Assembly: GCA_002344965.1 (NCBI GenBank)
Contig: DDUU01000058.1
Location: 22,753-86,752, forward strand
DNA from: Candidatus Tepidiaquacellales bacterium UBA2330
Lineage (GTDB): Bacteria; Bacteroidota; Ignavibacteria; Tepidaquicellales; Tepidaquicellaceae
DNA length: 64,000 nt
Direction of reading: 5' to 3'
Positions 28,177 to 37,130 of the stretch are shown piece by piece. Under the pieces are notes generated by a model. That model was not told where the DNA came from, ran no database searches, and worked only from the letters and a program-made list of their open reading frames with translations. The position numbers were made by a program, and so were the translations under genes. Numbering within the stretch: position 1 is the first letter of the stretch; the number at the start of each line of letters is the position of its first letter.

Positions 28177-28988
28177 TTAATCTTATCTGTTGTATAAAGC
28201 ATTCCGTATGATCTTCCTTCCCTGATTATTTTTGATACCTCTTCAAATAATGTTTTTGCTCTGATTACATGAAGTCTTGTACCCTCTCCCGGTCTGCTCC
28301 CGCTGTATAGACCTTTGGACCATAAATAATCTTCCAGCGGCTTAACATCTGTCTTTACTCCCATTTCAAGCTTCCTGGAATATACAGCGTATTCCCTTGT
28401 GCTTTCTTTTCCTTCAGCGTCAATATATTTACCTTTAAAGTTTTTAAAAAATCTGTGAGGAGCAAGTTCGCATTCTTCCGCATAATGTACGTATGTATTG
28501 CTTAACTCTCCCGGTATATCCAGCGCAGCGATTTTACCGTTATGTTCTGTCAGCTTTGCAAAAGGTGAATCACTCCCAAAAGCGCTTCTGTTATTTATTC
28601 CGCCAAATTCCTCTTTCAGTTTTCCGGTCACTGCAAATGAAAACATAGGATGTCCTGTTCTTATAAAATTTTTGTTTAACCTTGCAGTCTCTGAAAGCAG
28701 TCCTGTTTCGGATTTTGTATTTCTTATGTCAAATGTTTCTCCTTTTGTAAAACTAAAATTAAATACAGGTAAAATCAGAGTTCCGTCTGTACCGATCGCT
28801 TCTATGAACGAGTCAAGAATCTCCTGAGGCGTTACAACTTTGTTTATTGATTTTAAGTATTTTAAAAAACCGGAAAGAGAGCTGTGTAAGAGTATCGTAT
28901 CGCCTTTTTCAATTCCGCTTTTGATCCACCATGATGCAAGTTCAGAAATAATTGTATCCTTATCAGTTTCCGAATATTCAGAAGTCAT
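28173..28988 (-). CDS. AAC(3)-family N-acyltransferase
   Basis: This 271-aa protein has the antibiotic-NAT fold signature: GDTILLHSSLSGF near residue 29, GTDGTLILPVFNFSF near 72, GHPMFSFAVTGK near 113 and ELAPHRFF near 172. The family includes aminoglycoside 3-N-acetyltransferases and biosynthetic relatives such as FrbF of the FR-900098 phosphonate pathway. Its position, overlapping DUF4910 and following phosphonate genes, argues for a biosynthetic acylation of an amino sugar or aminophosphonate rather than antibiotic resistance. Confidence 0.8.
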   Translation of the reverse strand: MTSEYSETDKDTIISELASWWIKSGIEKGDTILLHSSLSGFLKYLKSINKVVTPQEILDSFIEAIGTDGTLILPVFNFSFTKGETFDIRNTKSETGLLSETARLNKNFIRTGHPMFSFAVTGKLKEEFGGINNRSAFGSDSPFAKLTEHNGKIAALDIPGELSNTYVHYAEECELAPHRFFKNFKGKYIDAEGKESTREYAVYSRKLEMGVKTDVKPLEDYLWSKGLYSGSRPGEGTRLHVIRAKTLFEEVSKIIREGRSYGMLYTTDKIN

Positions 28989-30196
28989 TTCAGATTTAAT
29001 AATTCTAATATTTTATCCGAAGCTGCATCAGCAGCTCTGCCTTTATTATATGTCAGCAGCCCGGCAAGCTCATTTCTTTTTTGGGAAAATTCAGAAGGAT
29101 TGCTTAATGCTCTCCCGACAGCATCATTTAACTGAGATAAATCTTCGATTACAATCCCAGTATGTCTTCCGGCATTTGCCTTGGGATCATTTTTTACATA
29201 CTCCGAGGAAGTCTTACCGAATCCGGTATAAGTTTCCTTTAATGTCTTCTCAAAAAATTCAGGACAGTCAATGTAAATGACCGGTCTGTCAAGCATTATA
29301 AATTCCAGCGCAACACTGCTCAGATCCGTTACCATAACATCTGACGCAGCAAGTAAAGGATCAGATTTGCCTTCGGTTACATTTCTGAAATTCTTAAATG
29401 AATTAAATTTTTCCAGATGCTTCTTCCAGTTTATTCCGCCTGTGTAAAATTCATAATTTGGACCGTCCTCAGAACTGTAACTTATCGGATGCAATTTTAT
29501 AATTATATTGACGCTTTCAATTTTCAGCAGTTCTTCAATAACACTTTCTCCGAAACTTCTGAGTGAAAGTCCTTTGTCCCACGATGGCGCATATATTATA
29601 GTTTTCTTATCTGTATCCAGCCCGAGCTCTGACAGCACTTTTTCTCTGCTGTACTTCCCGCTGAGGAGATCATCTGATTTTGAATATCCGATGTTAAAAA
29701 GTTTTATATCCATTTCCTCAAGAGAATAATCTTTAATGGTGTTTTCAGTCTGCTCTCTGTGAAGAGGACTTGTAAGAAAATGCACATTAAAATTAATGAA
29801 ATCCCTTTTCTTATATGAATGATACTTTACCGGCTGATTATGATTGATATGTATCCTGATTGAATTTTTATTTCCTTTACCGTATATGTGAGGTGATAGA
29901 AATAAATCCGTTTCCTTTAAATCCTTTGCCATGCTGATGTTAAACTGCCTGCTTACCGGTATGCCGAATACATTCAATTCTACCGCTCCCGGATAATGAG
30001 TCGATATATAATAAGATATCGATTTGGTTTTCTTTCTTAGAGATTCATAAACAGGTAATATGTAAGGAATAAATGACAACTCCTCTATATCAAGTATTAC
30101 AGTTTTTTTTTTTCTGAATTTATCAATCAGCATTCCGGATTTGATCCTAACATATCCTTTTCCGCTGTTTTTCTCCGTGTCAGTTCTGATTCTCAA
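28985..30196 (-). CDS. CDP-glycerol glycerophosphotransferase-like (TagB/TagF) enzyme; candidate phosphonate transferase
   Basis: This 403-aa GT-B protein has TIIYAPSWDKGLSL near residue 199 (TagF YAPTF-like), IIIKLHPISY near 230 and VMVTDLSSVALEFIMLDRPVIYID near 291, matching the TagB/TagF CDP-alditol-binding motifs. The family moves a phospho-alcohol group from a CDP-linked donor to a polymer. It starts right after the phosphonoacetaldehyde reductase gene. Because the cassette's first gene carries a cytidylyltransferase, a CDP-(2-hydroxyethyl)phosphonate donor is the simplest hypothesis. Confidence 0.78.
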   Translation of the reverse strand: MRIRTDTEKNSGKGYVRIKSGMLIDKFRKKKTVILDIEELSFIPYILPVYESLRKKTKSISYYISTHYPGAVELNVFGIPVSRQFNISMAKDLKETDLFLSPHIYGKGNKNSIRIHINHNQPVKYHSYKKRDFINFNVHFLTSPLHREQTENTIKDYSLEEMDIKLFNIGYSKSDDLLSGKYSREKVLSELGLDTDKKTIIYAPSWDKGLSLRSFGESVIEELLKIESVNIIIKLHPISYSSEDGPNYEFYTGGINWKKHLEKFNSFKNFRNVTEGKSDPLLAASDVMVTDLSSVALEFIMLDRPVIYIDCPEFFEKTLKETYTGFGKTSSEYVKNDPKANAGRHTGIVIEDLSQLNDAVGRALSNPSEFSQKRNELAGLLTYNKGRAADAASDKILELLNLK

Positions 30197-31333
30197 TTAA
30201 TATATTTCAAGTAAAATTCTTTCAAGTTCTTCTTTACTTAATTTTCTCGGGTTATTATTAAGTCTTTCAGTATTTATATTTTCCGAAATTATTTTCAAAT
30301 CATCAGTTCCCTTTATTCCAAGGTCGGATAGTTTTATTTTCAATCCGAGACTGTCAAAAAACTCTTTCATGAACATTTTTGCATCGGAAATATTCCTGTA
30401 ACCGAGTAACAGCGATAACTCATCCATATGATTTCTGTGCTCATTCTTATCAATCCCGGGTGAAATATTTTCATCAGTTAAATGATAATTGAATTCCAGA
30501 AATTCAGGTAATGTAATACAGACCGCCTGTCCGTGAGGAATTCCGAAATGCGATGTCATTGCATATGATAAAGCGTGCGGCGCTGTTGTCTTGGTTATAT
30601 TTATCGCTCTGCCCGCAAGATTTGAAGCCATGCACATGTTATATCTTGAATTTTCATCAGGCTTATTTACGCATTTCTTCAGATTTTTCAAAATCAGTTT
30701 AATAGCTTCTCTTGAATATTCTCTCGATTCTTTATTTGAATTTACTGACCAGTAAGATTCCGCTGCCTGAGAGAAAGCGTCTATGCCTGTTACAGCAGTG
30801 ATATGCGGGTCAAGACTGTATGTAAGTTCAGGATCAATAAAAGCAATTTCAGGAAGTATAAATTCATCCGCAATTGAATATTTATTTATTCCTGAATATA
30901 CTACAGCAAAATGCGTTGACTCACTGCCGGAACCGGCTGTTGTCGGAACTGCAATCAAATCCTTGCCTTTTACGGAAATTTTCTTTTTTCCCGTTACTAT
31001 ATCTTCTGCTTCGCAGTCATGCGATGACATAATGTTTATTGATTTCGCTGTATCTATTACGCTTCCTCCGCCTGCCGCTATAACAATATCGCAGTCAGAA
31101 TTTTTAAAAATCTCCGCGCCTTCTTTAATTTTGCTGATCTCAGGTATCTCGCCAATATCATTATAATGAATGATCTCAAAATTTCTTCTTAACGTTCCGA
31201 GTTTTTTCTCAGCGCCTGACGCAGCGTATGAATTTTTTCCCGTTACAAGAAAAATTCTTTTTATTATCTGCTGATCTATATGATCAGTTATACTGCTTAA
31301 ACTTCCGTTCTCAATTATTACATTTTGATTCAT
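30197..31333 (-). CDS. iron-containing alcohol dehydrogenase, phosphonoacetaldehyde reductase (2-hydroxyethylphosphonate-forming) type
   Basis: This 378-aa group III dehydrogenase has the NAD(P) loop CDIVIAAGGGSVIDTAKS near residue 79, AVPTTAGSGSESTHFAV near 129, GIDAFSQAAESYWS near 183, and metal ligands in TTAPHALSYAMTSHFGIPHGQAV near 249. The first His after the Asp ligand (DxxxH in classical Fe-ADHs) is Gln here; my recollection is that this occurs in the phosphonate-specific branch, which should be checked. It follows the decarboxylase with a 4-bp overlap, so reduction of phosphonoacetaldehyde to 2-hydroxyethylphosphonate is the natural assignment. Confidence 0.82.
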   Translation of the reverse strand: MNQNVIIENGSLSSITDHIDQQIIKRIFLVTGKNSYAASGAEKKLGTLRRNFEIIHYNDIGEIPEISKIKEGAEIFKNSDCDIVIAAGGGSVIDTAKSINIMSSHDCEAEDIVTGKKKISVKGKDLIAVPTTAGSGSESTHFAVVYSGINKYSIADEFILPEIAFIDPELTYSLDPHITAVTGIDAFSQAAESYWSVNSNKESREYSREAIKLILKNLKKCVNKPDENSRYNMCMASNLAGRAINITKTTAPHALSYAMTSHFGIPHGQAVCITLPEFLEFNYHLTDENISPGIDKNEHRNHMDELSLLLGYRNISDAKMFMKEFFDSLGLKIKLSDLGIKGTDDLKIISENINTERLNNNPRKLSKEELERILLEIY

Positions 31334-32454
31334 TTTCTGATATACTCCGTAAAGCTTTTTTTATTTTCGGCAGGTGATGTATGAGGTCTTCCGAGATCAG
31401 GTCTTGAGCTGCTGCTTATCCTTATCTCAAGCATTGCAGGTCCTTTAAAATTTTTCAGTATTTCAAATTCATGTCTGATCTGCTCAGTAGTTTCGGCAAG
31501 CGCAGCCATTTTATAACCGCAGGCTTTAGCCGTTTCAGTAAAGCTTATCTTAAATCCTGCAGTCGGTTGTCCGCCTACTGATTCATGCGATCCGTTATTA
31601 AGGATAATATGCTTAAGGTTTTCCGGAGATTCTGATCCGATCACTGCAAGCGATCCCATATGCATTAATACTGCGCCGTCACCGTCCAGTATAAAAACTT
31701 TTCTGTCTTTCCTGTTTAATGCAATTCCCAAAGCTATCTGGGAACTGTGACCCATTGATCCCACTGTAAGAAAATCATTAAGATTTCCTGAATTTTTTTT
31801 CTTTTGAAATTCATATAATTCTCTTGAAGCTTTGCCTGTTGTGCAGACTAAAATATCCTCTTCTCCTGTCATTTCAGCAATCATTTTAACAGCTTCCTCT
31901 CTGCTTACAGTATAAGGATTTTCTGTTTTACTTACAGGAGTATAGCTGTCGAAGAAACCTTCGGAGATCAGCATTGCGGCAGGACGGTTTCCTGAAATTG
32001 AATCTGAATAAAGTTCAGAAATTTCAGATTCAGGATCAGAAGTATTTTGGTTGAAAATACGGAATGGAATTTCCATACACCTGAGCAGCTCAGTCATCAC
32101 CCTGCCCTGCTTTATATGCTGAGGCTCGTCTTTTACTCCCGGCTCACCTCTCCAGCCGATCATTAATAATACAGGTATCCCGTAAACTTCAGGATCCGTT
32201 AACGACAACAGAGGATTTACCGCGTTTCCAAAACCTGAATTTTGCATATAAACAAGTCCGGGCTTACCTGAAGACAGATAGTAACCCGCAGCTAAAGCTA
32301 TTGCCGATCCTTCATTCGTACTGATAATATGATTTTCACGCGCGACATTTTCATTGACATAATAACAGAAATTTTTCAGCAGCGAATCCGGTACGCCCGT
32401 ATAAAAGCTGATTCCTTTTTCCGATAGTATTTTAAAAAAATCCTGCGGCTTCAA
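31330..32454 (-). CDS. ppd: phosphonopyruvate decarboxylase
   Basis: This 374-aa thiamine-diphosphate enzyme has the catalytic Glu in STNEGSAIALAAGYYL (Glu48), the substrate-side QNSGFGNAVNPLLSL at 71-85, and WRGEPGVKDEPQH at 101-113, which is diagnostic of phosphonopyruvate decarboxylases. The ThDP/Mg motif runs from GDG at 258-260 to NN at 286-287. The enzyme decarboxylates phosphonopyruvate to phosphonoacetaldehyde, which drives the unfavourable PEP mutase step forward. It is 3 bp downstream of the mutase gene. Confidence 0.92.
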   Translation of the reverse strand: MKPQDFFKILSEKGISFYTGVPDSLLKNFCYYVNENVARENHIISTNEGSAIALAAGYYLSSGKPGLVYMQNSGFGNAVNPLLSLTDPEVYGIPVLLMIGWRGEPGVKDEPQHIKQGRVMTELLRCMEIPFRIFNQNTSDPESEISELYSDSISGNRPAAMLISEGFFDSYTPVSKTENPYTVSREEAVKMIAEMTGEEDILVCTTGKASRELYEFQKKKNSGNLNDFLTVGSMGHSSQIALGIALNRKDRKVFILDGDGAVLMHMGSLAVIGSESPENLKHIILNNGSHESVGGQPTAGFKISFTETAKACGYKMAALAETTEQIRHEFEILKNFKGPAMLEIRISSSSRPDLGRPHTSPAENKKSFTEYIRK

Positions 32455-32457
32455 TCT

Positions 32458-33756
32458 TTATTTTCCTTCGGGAATTAAATTCAGAATTTCATTAATTGAC
32501 ATCATATTATTGTCAGCTTCAAATGATCTGCCGTTTTCCAAAATTGACTTTGCAGTTTCAAGCATCGCAGGATATGCGCTTCTTAATAAATGATTTGCAT
32601 AAATTACAATACTTACCCCGCATTCTTCAAGCTTTTTTTCATGAATCGAACTGTAGCTTGAAGGCACTGCGACTAACGGCACTTTACGTTCAAACTTTTT
32701 ATACTCCCTGCAAAACTCAATTATCTCATCCGGTGATTTTTCCTTGCTGTGAATCATTATACCGTCAGCTCCGGCTTCAATATACGCTCCCGCTCTTTCC
32801 AGAGCATCTTTCATTCCGGCTTTGAGAATTAAACTTTCAATTCTCGCAATAATCATGAAGTCATCAGTTACTCGGGACTTCTTGCCCGCAGAGATTTTCA
32901 TGCAGAAGTTTTCAATAGATTCCTGTGTCTGTTCTACATCTGTTCCGAAAAGAGAATTTTTTTTCGAACCTGTTTTATCTTCTATTATTACGGCAGATAC
33001 TCCGAGTCTTTCTAACGTTCTCACTGTGAATACAAAATGCTCTGTTCTGCCGCCGGTATCTCCGTCATATATAATTGGTTTTGTCGTAACTTCAACTATG
33101 TCATTAAGTGTATGAAGTCTTGCTGTCAGATCAACTGCTTCTGTATCAGGTTTTCCTTTTGCAGTGGAATCTGTCAGACTGCTCAGCCACATACCGTCAA
33201 ATTCTACTTTAATATTATCTCTGACGGCATTTACGTTTTCGACTATAAGTCCGGTAAGCCCGCTGTGCGCTTCCATAATTCTTACAATCGGTTTCGCACC
33301 AAGCAGTCTTTTTAATTTTTTCATCCTTACTTCAGGAGTTGTTCCGATTTCTTTAAGACTTGCATTCAGCTGAGTGGATGAGACTCCTTTTGTATATTCA
33401 ATTTCAACAAGCTCTCCGCCCCATTCCTTCAGCGCATCAATAACTCTTTGCCTTGTCTGTTTCTGAACTCCGTCTTTCCAGTCATCTCCGTGAACTACAT
33501 AATCCGGCTTAAGCATTTGAAGATTCGAAACATAGTCAAGAGTTTTCTGCGGTACGACATTCTCCACTCCTTTTATATTTTTAATTATCAGCTCTCTCTG
33601 ATCATAAGTTAAGGAAGGCAGTCTTTTATAACCTGCTATCGCTTCATCTGTTAAAAGACCGATCGTAACTTCGCCAAGCTTTCTCGCTTCATTGATAATA
33701 TTAAGGTGTCCCGGGTGTATCAGATCCGCGCTCATCCCAACATAAACTTTTTTCAT
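32458..33756 (-). CDS. pepM: cytidylyltransferase-phosphoenolpyruvate mutase fusion
   Basis: Residues 1-135 are a glycerol-3-phosphate-cytidylyltransferase-like domain with HPGH at 14-17 and GVSSTQL at 124-130. Residues 150-432 are a PEP mutase of the isocitrate lyase superfamily: metal ligands in DGDTGG (231-236) and the mutase-specific EDK-x5-NS motif (EDKTGSKKNS, 259-268), which separates PEP mutases from lyases. The protein makes phosphonopyruvate from PEP and should also activate a phosphonate or its product as a CDP ester. It heads the cassette pepM-ppd-ADH-TagB/F. No aminoethylphosphonate transaminase is adjacent, so hydroxyethylphosphonate is favoured over AEP. Confidence 0.92.
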   Translation of the reverse strand: MKKVYVGMSADLIHPGHLNIINEARKLGEVTIGLLTDEAIAGYKRLPSLTYDQRELIIKNIKGVENVVPQKTLDYVSNLQMLKPDYVVHGDDWKDGVQKQTRQRVIDALKEWGGELVEIEYTKGVSSTQLNASLKEIGTTPEVRMKKLKRLLGAKPIVRIMEAHSGLTGLIVENVNAVRDNIKVEFDGMWLSSLTDSTAKGKPDTEAVDLTARLHTLNDIVEVTTKPIIYDGDTGGRTEHFVFTVRTLERLGVSAVIIEDKTGSKKNSLFGTDVEQTQESIENFCMKISAGKKSRVTDDFMIIARIESLILKAGMKDALERAGAYIEAGADGIMIHSKEKSPDEIIEFCREYKKFERKVPLVAVPSSYSSIHEKKLEECGVSIVIYANHLLRSAYPAMLETAKSILENGRSFEADNNMMSINEILNLIPEGK

Positions 33757-33765
33757 ATTACTTCT

Positions 33766-34743
33766 TCATTTTTTATTAAAATTAATGCTCCAGTCATTAT
33801 TGCCGAGCATATTTCTGAATTCCCTGTTGAAAAGGATTTTGAATGTGTAACTGATCTGCGCAAAATAAAACGCCTTTCTGAATATTGCGTAATATTTATT
33901 TTTTTCATTTTCCAGAATATCATATTTAATTTTTCTGATGCTCCATCTCATCCATTGCTTTGCTGCATAAAATGAATTCTTTATAAGCGGTTTAAATCCT
34001 TCCCGATCTACGGCGTATATATTATAAGGAATACAAATTCCGTTATTATGAAATCTTCTTTCTATGTCTTCCACAGTGGCGTTTTTTTTTGCAGACTGAT
34101 AATGATACATCAGTGCTGCCGGCGCCCACCCTATCAGATAATTTTTTTTATATAATTTTTTCCAAAGTCCCGTCTCTCCGTCACCAATTAGCCATTCCCC
34201 CACCATCTCCGGATTGAATCCCCCGACTTCAAAAAGTATGTCTCTCTTTATACTCAGGTTTCCCGCATTCATATACAGACCGGGCTCGATTTTTATTTCA
34301 CTGCCGTAATCAAGTCTTCCGAGCTGCCTTTCATAATCATAGATCCATTCGGGAGGAGTTTCATCCCACTTGATCTTTATCTTTCCGGCTACACCGGCTA
34401 CTTTGTCATTTATCATAAAAACTTTTTTTATCTCGTTCAGCCAGTCGGGAACAAGTATAGCGTCATCATCTGTAAACGACAGTATCTCGTTTTTCGCAGC
34501 CAGAATTCCGATCTGCCTTGCATAAACCTGTCCGGGTCTCGGGACAAAGTAATATTTTATATTTATGTCCGGATATTTTTTTATATAACTTTCAACTACT
34601 TCTTCAGTCCTGTCAGTTGAGTTATTGTTCACAATTATTATTTCAAAATCTTCTGCAGGAAAATTCTGTGTTACAAGTGAATCCAGACACATTGGAAGTA
34701 TATTTTCCCGGTTGTATGTCGATATGATTACAGAAAATTTCAT
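33766..34743 (-). CDS. GT2 family glycosyltransferase
   Basis: This 325-aa GT-A enzyme has FSVIISTYNRENILPMCLDSL at the start, IIVNNNSTDRTEEVV near residue 35, LSFTDDDAILVPDWL near 89 (DxD) and the GEWLIGDGETGLWKKLYKK catalytic-base region near 160. The length is usual. It precedes the phosphonate cassette by 9 bp and may add the sugar that receives the phosphonate, though this is only positional inference. Confidence 0.86.
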   Translation of the reverse strand: MKFSVIISTYNRENILPMCLDSLVTQNFPAEDFEIIIVNNNSTDRTEEVVESYIKKYPDINIKYYFVPRPGQVYARQIGILAAKNEILSFTDDDAILVPDWLNEIKKVFMINDKVAGVAGKIKIKWDETPPEWIYDYERQLGRLDYGSEIKIEPGLYMNAGNLSIKRDILFEVGGFNPEMVGEWLIGDGETGLWKKLYKKNYLIGWAPAALMYHYQSAKKNATVEDIERRFHNNGICIPYNIYAVDREGFKPLIKNSFYAAKQWMRWSIRKIKYDILENEKNKYYAIFRKAFYFAQISYTFKILFNREFRNMLGNNDWSINFNKK

Positions 34744-34752
34744 TTTACTCTA

Positions 34753-35436
34753 TCAGGAAATTGCTCCGTTTATATCCAGGGAACTTCCGTTGATATAATC
34801 TGATCCGATTAAAAAGTTTAAAGCGTTTAAAATGTTTTTAGGATCGCCGAACTTTCCTGTGGGGATTTTTTTCTTCACAACTGTTTGATATTCATCACTG
34901 ACTTCCGTAATCATTCCTATTTCAAAATATCCTAAATTAAGACAGTTTACTGTTATTCCTTTACCGGCATTCTCCGCTGCCATGCTTCTGGTCATTCCCC
35001 ATAAACCGGCTTTGGATGCAGCGTATGCGCTCGTTCCGGGAATCCCTCTCTGCGCTACAATCGATGAAAAATTAATAATCCTTCCGTAACCCTGCTCTCT
35101 CATTATCGGCAGTAAAACCCTGATAATATTATATGTGCCGGTAAGATTAGTATTTATTACATTACTCCATTCCTCAGGTGATGACTTGTGAGCAATACTG
35201 TTGTAATTATTTCCTGCGCAGTTTATAAGAACTACTTCATTAAGCTGATCTTTTATTTCCTCAGCAAATTTTTCCGCGCTTTTTATATCAGTTACATCCA
35301 ATCTGAACATCAAGGGATTTTTTTCAAATTCACTGTTCTCTTTGAAATATGTTCCAATCACTTTCCTGTTTAATTTTAAATACTCTTCCATGAGATATTT
35401 ACCTATACCTCTTGATGCTCCTGTTATTATTATCAT
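34753..35436 (-). CDS. short-chain dehydrogenase/reductase
   Basis: This 227-aa classical SDR has the cofactor loop TGASRGIGK at residues 5-13, NCAGN near 72, the catalytic Ser in NFSSIV near 121 and YAASK near 137. It lies in the polysaccharide locus 9 bp from a GT2 gene, so it probably reduces or oxidises a sugar or alditol intermediate. FabG-like activity is a possible alternative, but no fatty-acid genes are nearby. Confidence 0.82.
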   Translation of the reverse strand: MIIITGASRGIGKYLMEEYLKLNRKVIGTYFKENSEFEKNPLMFRLDVTDIKSAEKFAEEIKDQLNEVVLINCAGNNYNSIAHKSSPEEWSNVINTNLTGTYNIIRVLLPIMREQGYGRIINFSSIVAQRGIPGTSAYAASKAGLWGMTRSMAAENAGKGITVNCLNLGYFEIGMITEVSDEYQTVVKKKIPTGKFGDPKNILNALNFLIGSDYINGSSLDINGAIS

Positions 35437-35454
35437 TTTATGAATTAATTTTTA

Positions 35455-37119
35455 TTAAGCGAATTGTCTGATCTGCTCATCTTTTGTTTCAGTATCCGAT
35501 GATATAAGATCTTCAGGAAGTACAAAATCTCCTCCGTCTGTTATTCTGTCACAGAGAAAATCCATATATTTGTTTTTCCCGGGTAGCAGACCTTCCAGTT
35601 TTGTAAAATCGATATAAAGATCTTCTTTTACAGCCGGTGTAAGCGGAATCTGCTTTCTTATGAAATATGTGTAAGCATATTTTAGTGACAACTCCTGCAT
35701 TTCACTATTCAGATATTTTATCTCTGACGCTTTCTTTAATAAAGTTTTATAATTGTCTTTATCTATTCCGTCAAATGTAAATCCTTTCCCGGAATAATGA
35801 GCTTCTCCTGCAAGTATGACCGGCTTTCCCTGTATGGAAAGTTCCAGCCCTCCGGTTCCCATTACTGTTACAGCGCCGTCCAGTAAATTGTAAAAATCCA
35901 GCGGACTAAGATCGTCATCCATCTTTATTATTTTTATGTGATCCGGCATATCAGGAAAATTTTTCTCCAGATAATTCTGACAGCCCGTTTCAGGATTGTC
36001 ATTCAGCTCTGACGGATGTATCTTTATAAGCCACTGAACGTCCGTAACATTCCAAATTATTTTTACTGTCTCTCCAAGCCATTCATCAAAATTTTTATAT
36101 ATCATTGGAAAGTAATCCGATGCCGCGTCCCAGTTTATGTGAGTCATTATTCCCCAAACAGGTTTTCCTTTCTTAAGTCCGTATCTCGAATATAAAGAAT
36201 CTGTATCGCCTTTGTATTCTTTTAATAAACCTTTCAAATCCTGAGTGACGTTTTCCTTATATCGGTTTGATAAAAATTTTAATAATCTTCTTTTCATATT
36301 TTCCGTCAGCGGCTCTTCAACAATTTTTTTCCATGAGCTTTCATGCAGAGTAAGAAATGTTTCCCGGAAATTATTTACGATTCCAAAAAAGAAATGCGCC
36401 GTAAGATAACAGCAAATATACGAGATCACAGGAATTTTCCTGGAGAGAGAAGTCGTAAGCGCCGGTCCCCAGTCTGCATATATCCCGTGTGACATATATA
36501 CTTTGTCCGGTTTCATGTTATCCAGAGCATTTGAGGAAGTTTCAGCAACAACAAGCGCTGCAAATGCATACTCTCTCAATATTTCCTCATATCCTGAAAA
36601 TGAAGCTCCTCGCGTATGTCTCAGCATTGCTGACTCAAGATTGTTTCCCAGTTTATACCCGTTAAGTGACAGTGATTTGAAATTATCAAAATTTATTTCC
36701 TGAGAAAGTTTTCTAAGTTCTGCGGTTTTTTCTGATGATATATGCCCGCTCATATATGAATACTCCACACCTAAATTATCTAGTACTGCGGAGTTTTGTC
36801 TGATACACGCTTTGCAGTATTTTCCCCAGTCGTTTATTTCCACTTCCGGCTGATCTACTCTTCTTGCGCATGCTTTAAATACTCCGTCACATAATACAGT
36901 ATGAACTTTCTTACCGCGCAGTTTTAAAGAAGCTGCAATCACTCCTTCAAGATTAGTCTGAATTATCATTCCCCCTGCTGACCAGAACAATATTTTTTCA
37001 GGATCTTCACCGGGAGATATTCCTTTACTGTATAGTTTTCTTAATTTATTTTTCCTGTTAAGATCCTTAACGAATTTAAATCTTAATAACCGGCTCTTTA
37101 AGTAATATACTGGATTCAA
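35455..37119 (-). CDS. capsule-polysaccharide-synthesis-like GT-B protein (KpsS/KpsC-related)
   Basis: This 554-aa protein has an N-terminal half with ILFWSAGGMIIQTNLEGVIAASL near residue 43 and a Cys cluster (CKACIRQN near 102). The C-terminal half contains WLIKIHPSE near 355, GAVTVMGTGGLELSIQGKPVILAGEAHYSGKGFTFD near 405, which resembles the Capsule_synth/KpsS C-terminal signature. It may transfer a Kdo-like or other sugar at the reducing end. No paired KpsC/KpsS homologue is seen here, so the linker role is uncertain. Confidence 0.62.
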   Translation of the reverse strand: MNPVYYLKSRLLRFKFVKDLNRKNKLRKLYSKGISPGEDPEKILFWSAGGMIIQTNLEGVIAASLKLRGKKVHTVLCDGVFKACARRVDQPEVEINDWGKYCKACIRQNSAVLDNLGVEYSYMSGHISSEKTAELRKLSQEINFDNFKSLSLNGYKLGNNLESAMLRHTRGASFSGYEEILREYAFAALVVAETSSNALDNMKPDKVYMSHGIYADWGPALTTSLSRKIPVISYICCYLTAHFFFGIVNNFRETFLTLHESSWKKIVEEPLTENMKRRLLKFLSNRYKENVTQDLKGLLKEYKGDTDSLYSRYGLKKGKPVWGIMTHINWDAASDYFPMIYKNFDEWLGETVKIIWNVTDVQWLIKIHPSELNDNPETGCQNYLEKNFPDMPDHIKIIKMDDDLSPLDFYNLLDGAVTVMGTGGLELSIQGKPVILAGEAHYSGKGFTFDGIDKDNYKTLLKKASEIKYLNSEMQELSLKYAYTYFIRKQIPLTPAVKEDLYIDFTKLEGLLPGKNKYMDFLCDRITDGGDFVLPEDLISSDTETKDEQIRQFA

Positions 37120-37130
37120 ATATGAATTTA

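Noticed and set aside
28173..28988. Aminoglycoside resistance gene
   Set aside because: The fold is AAC(3), but the gene is embedded by overlaps in a biosynthetic operon with no resistance or mobile context.
28840..29280. 146-codon plus-strand ORF
   Set aside because: It lies wholly opposite AAC(3)-family and TagB/F-like genes and shows no family motif or start signal.
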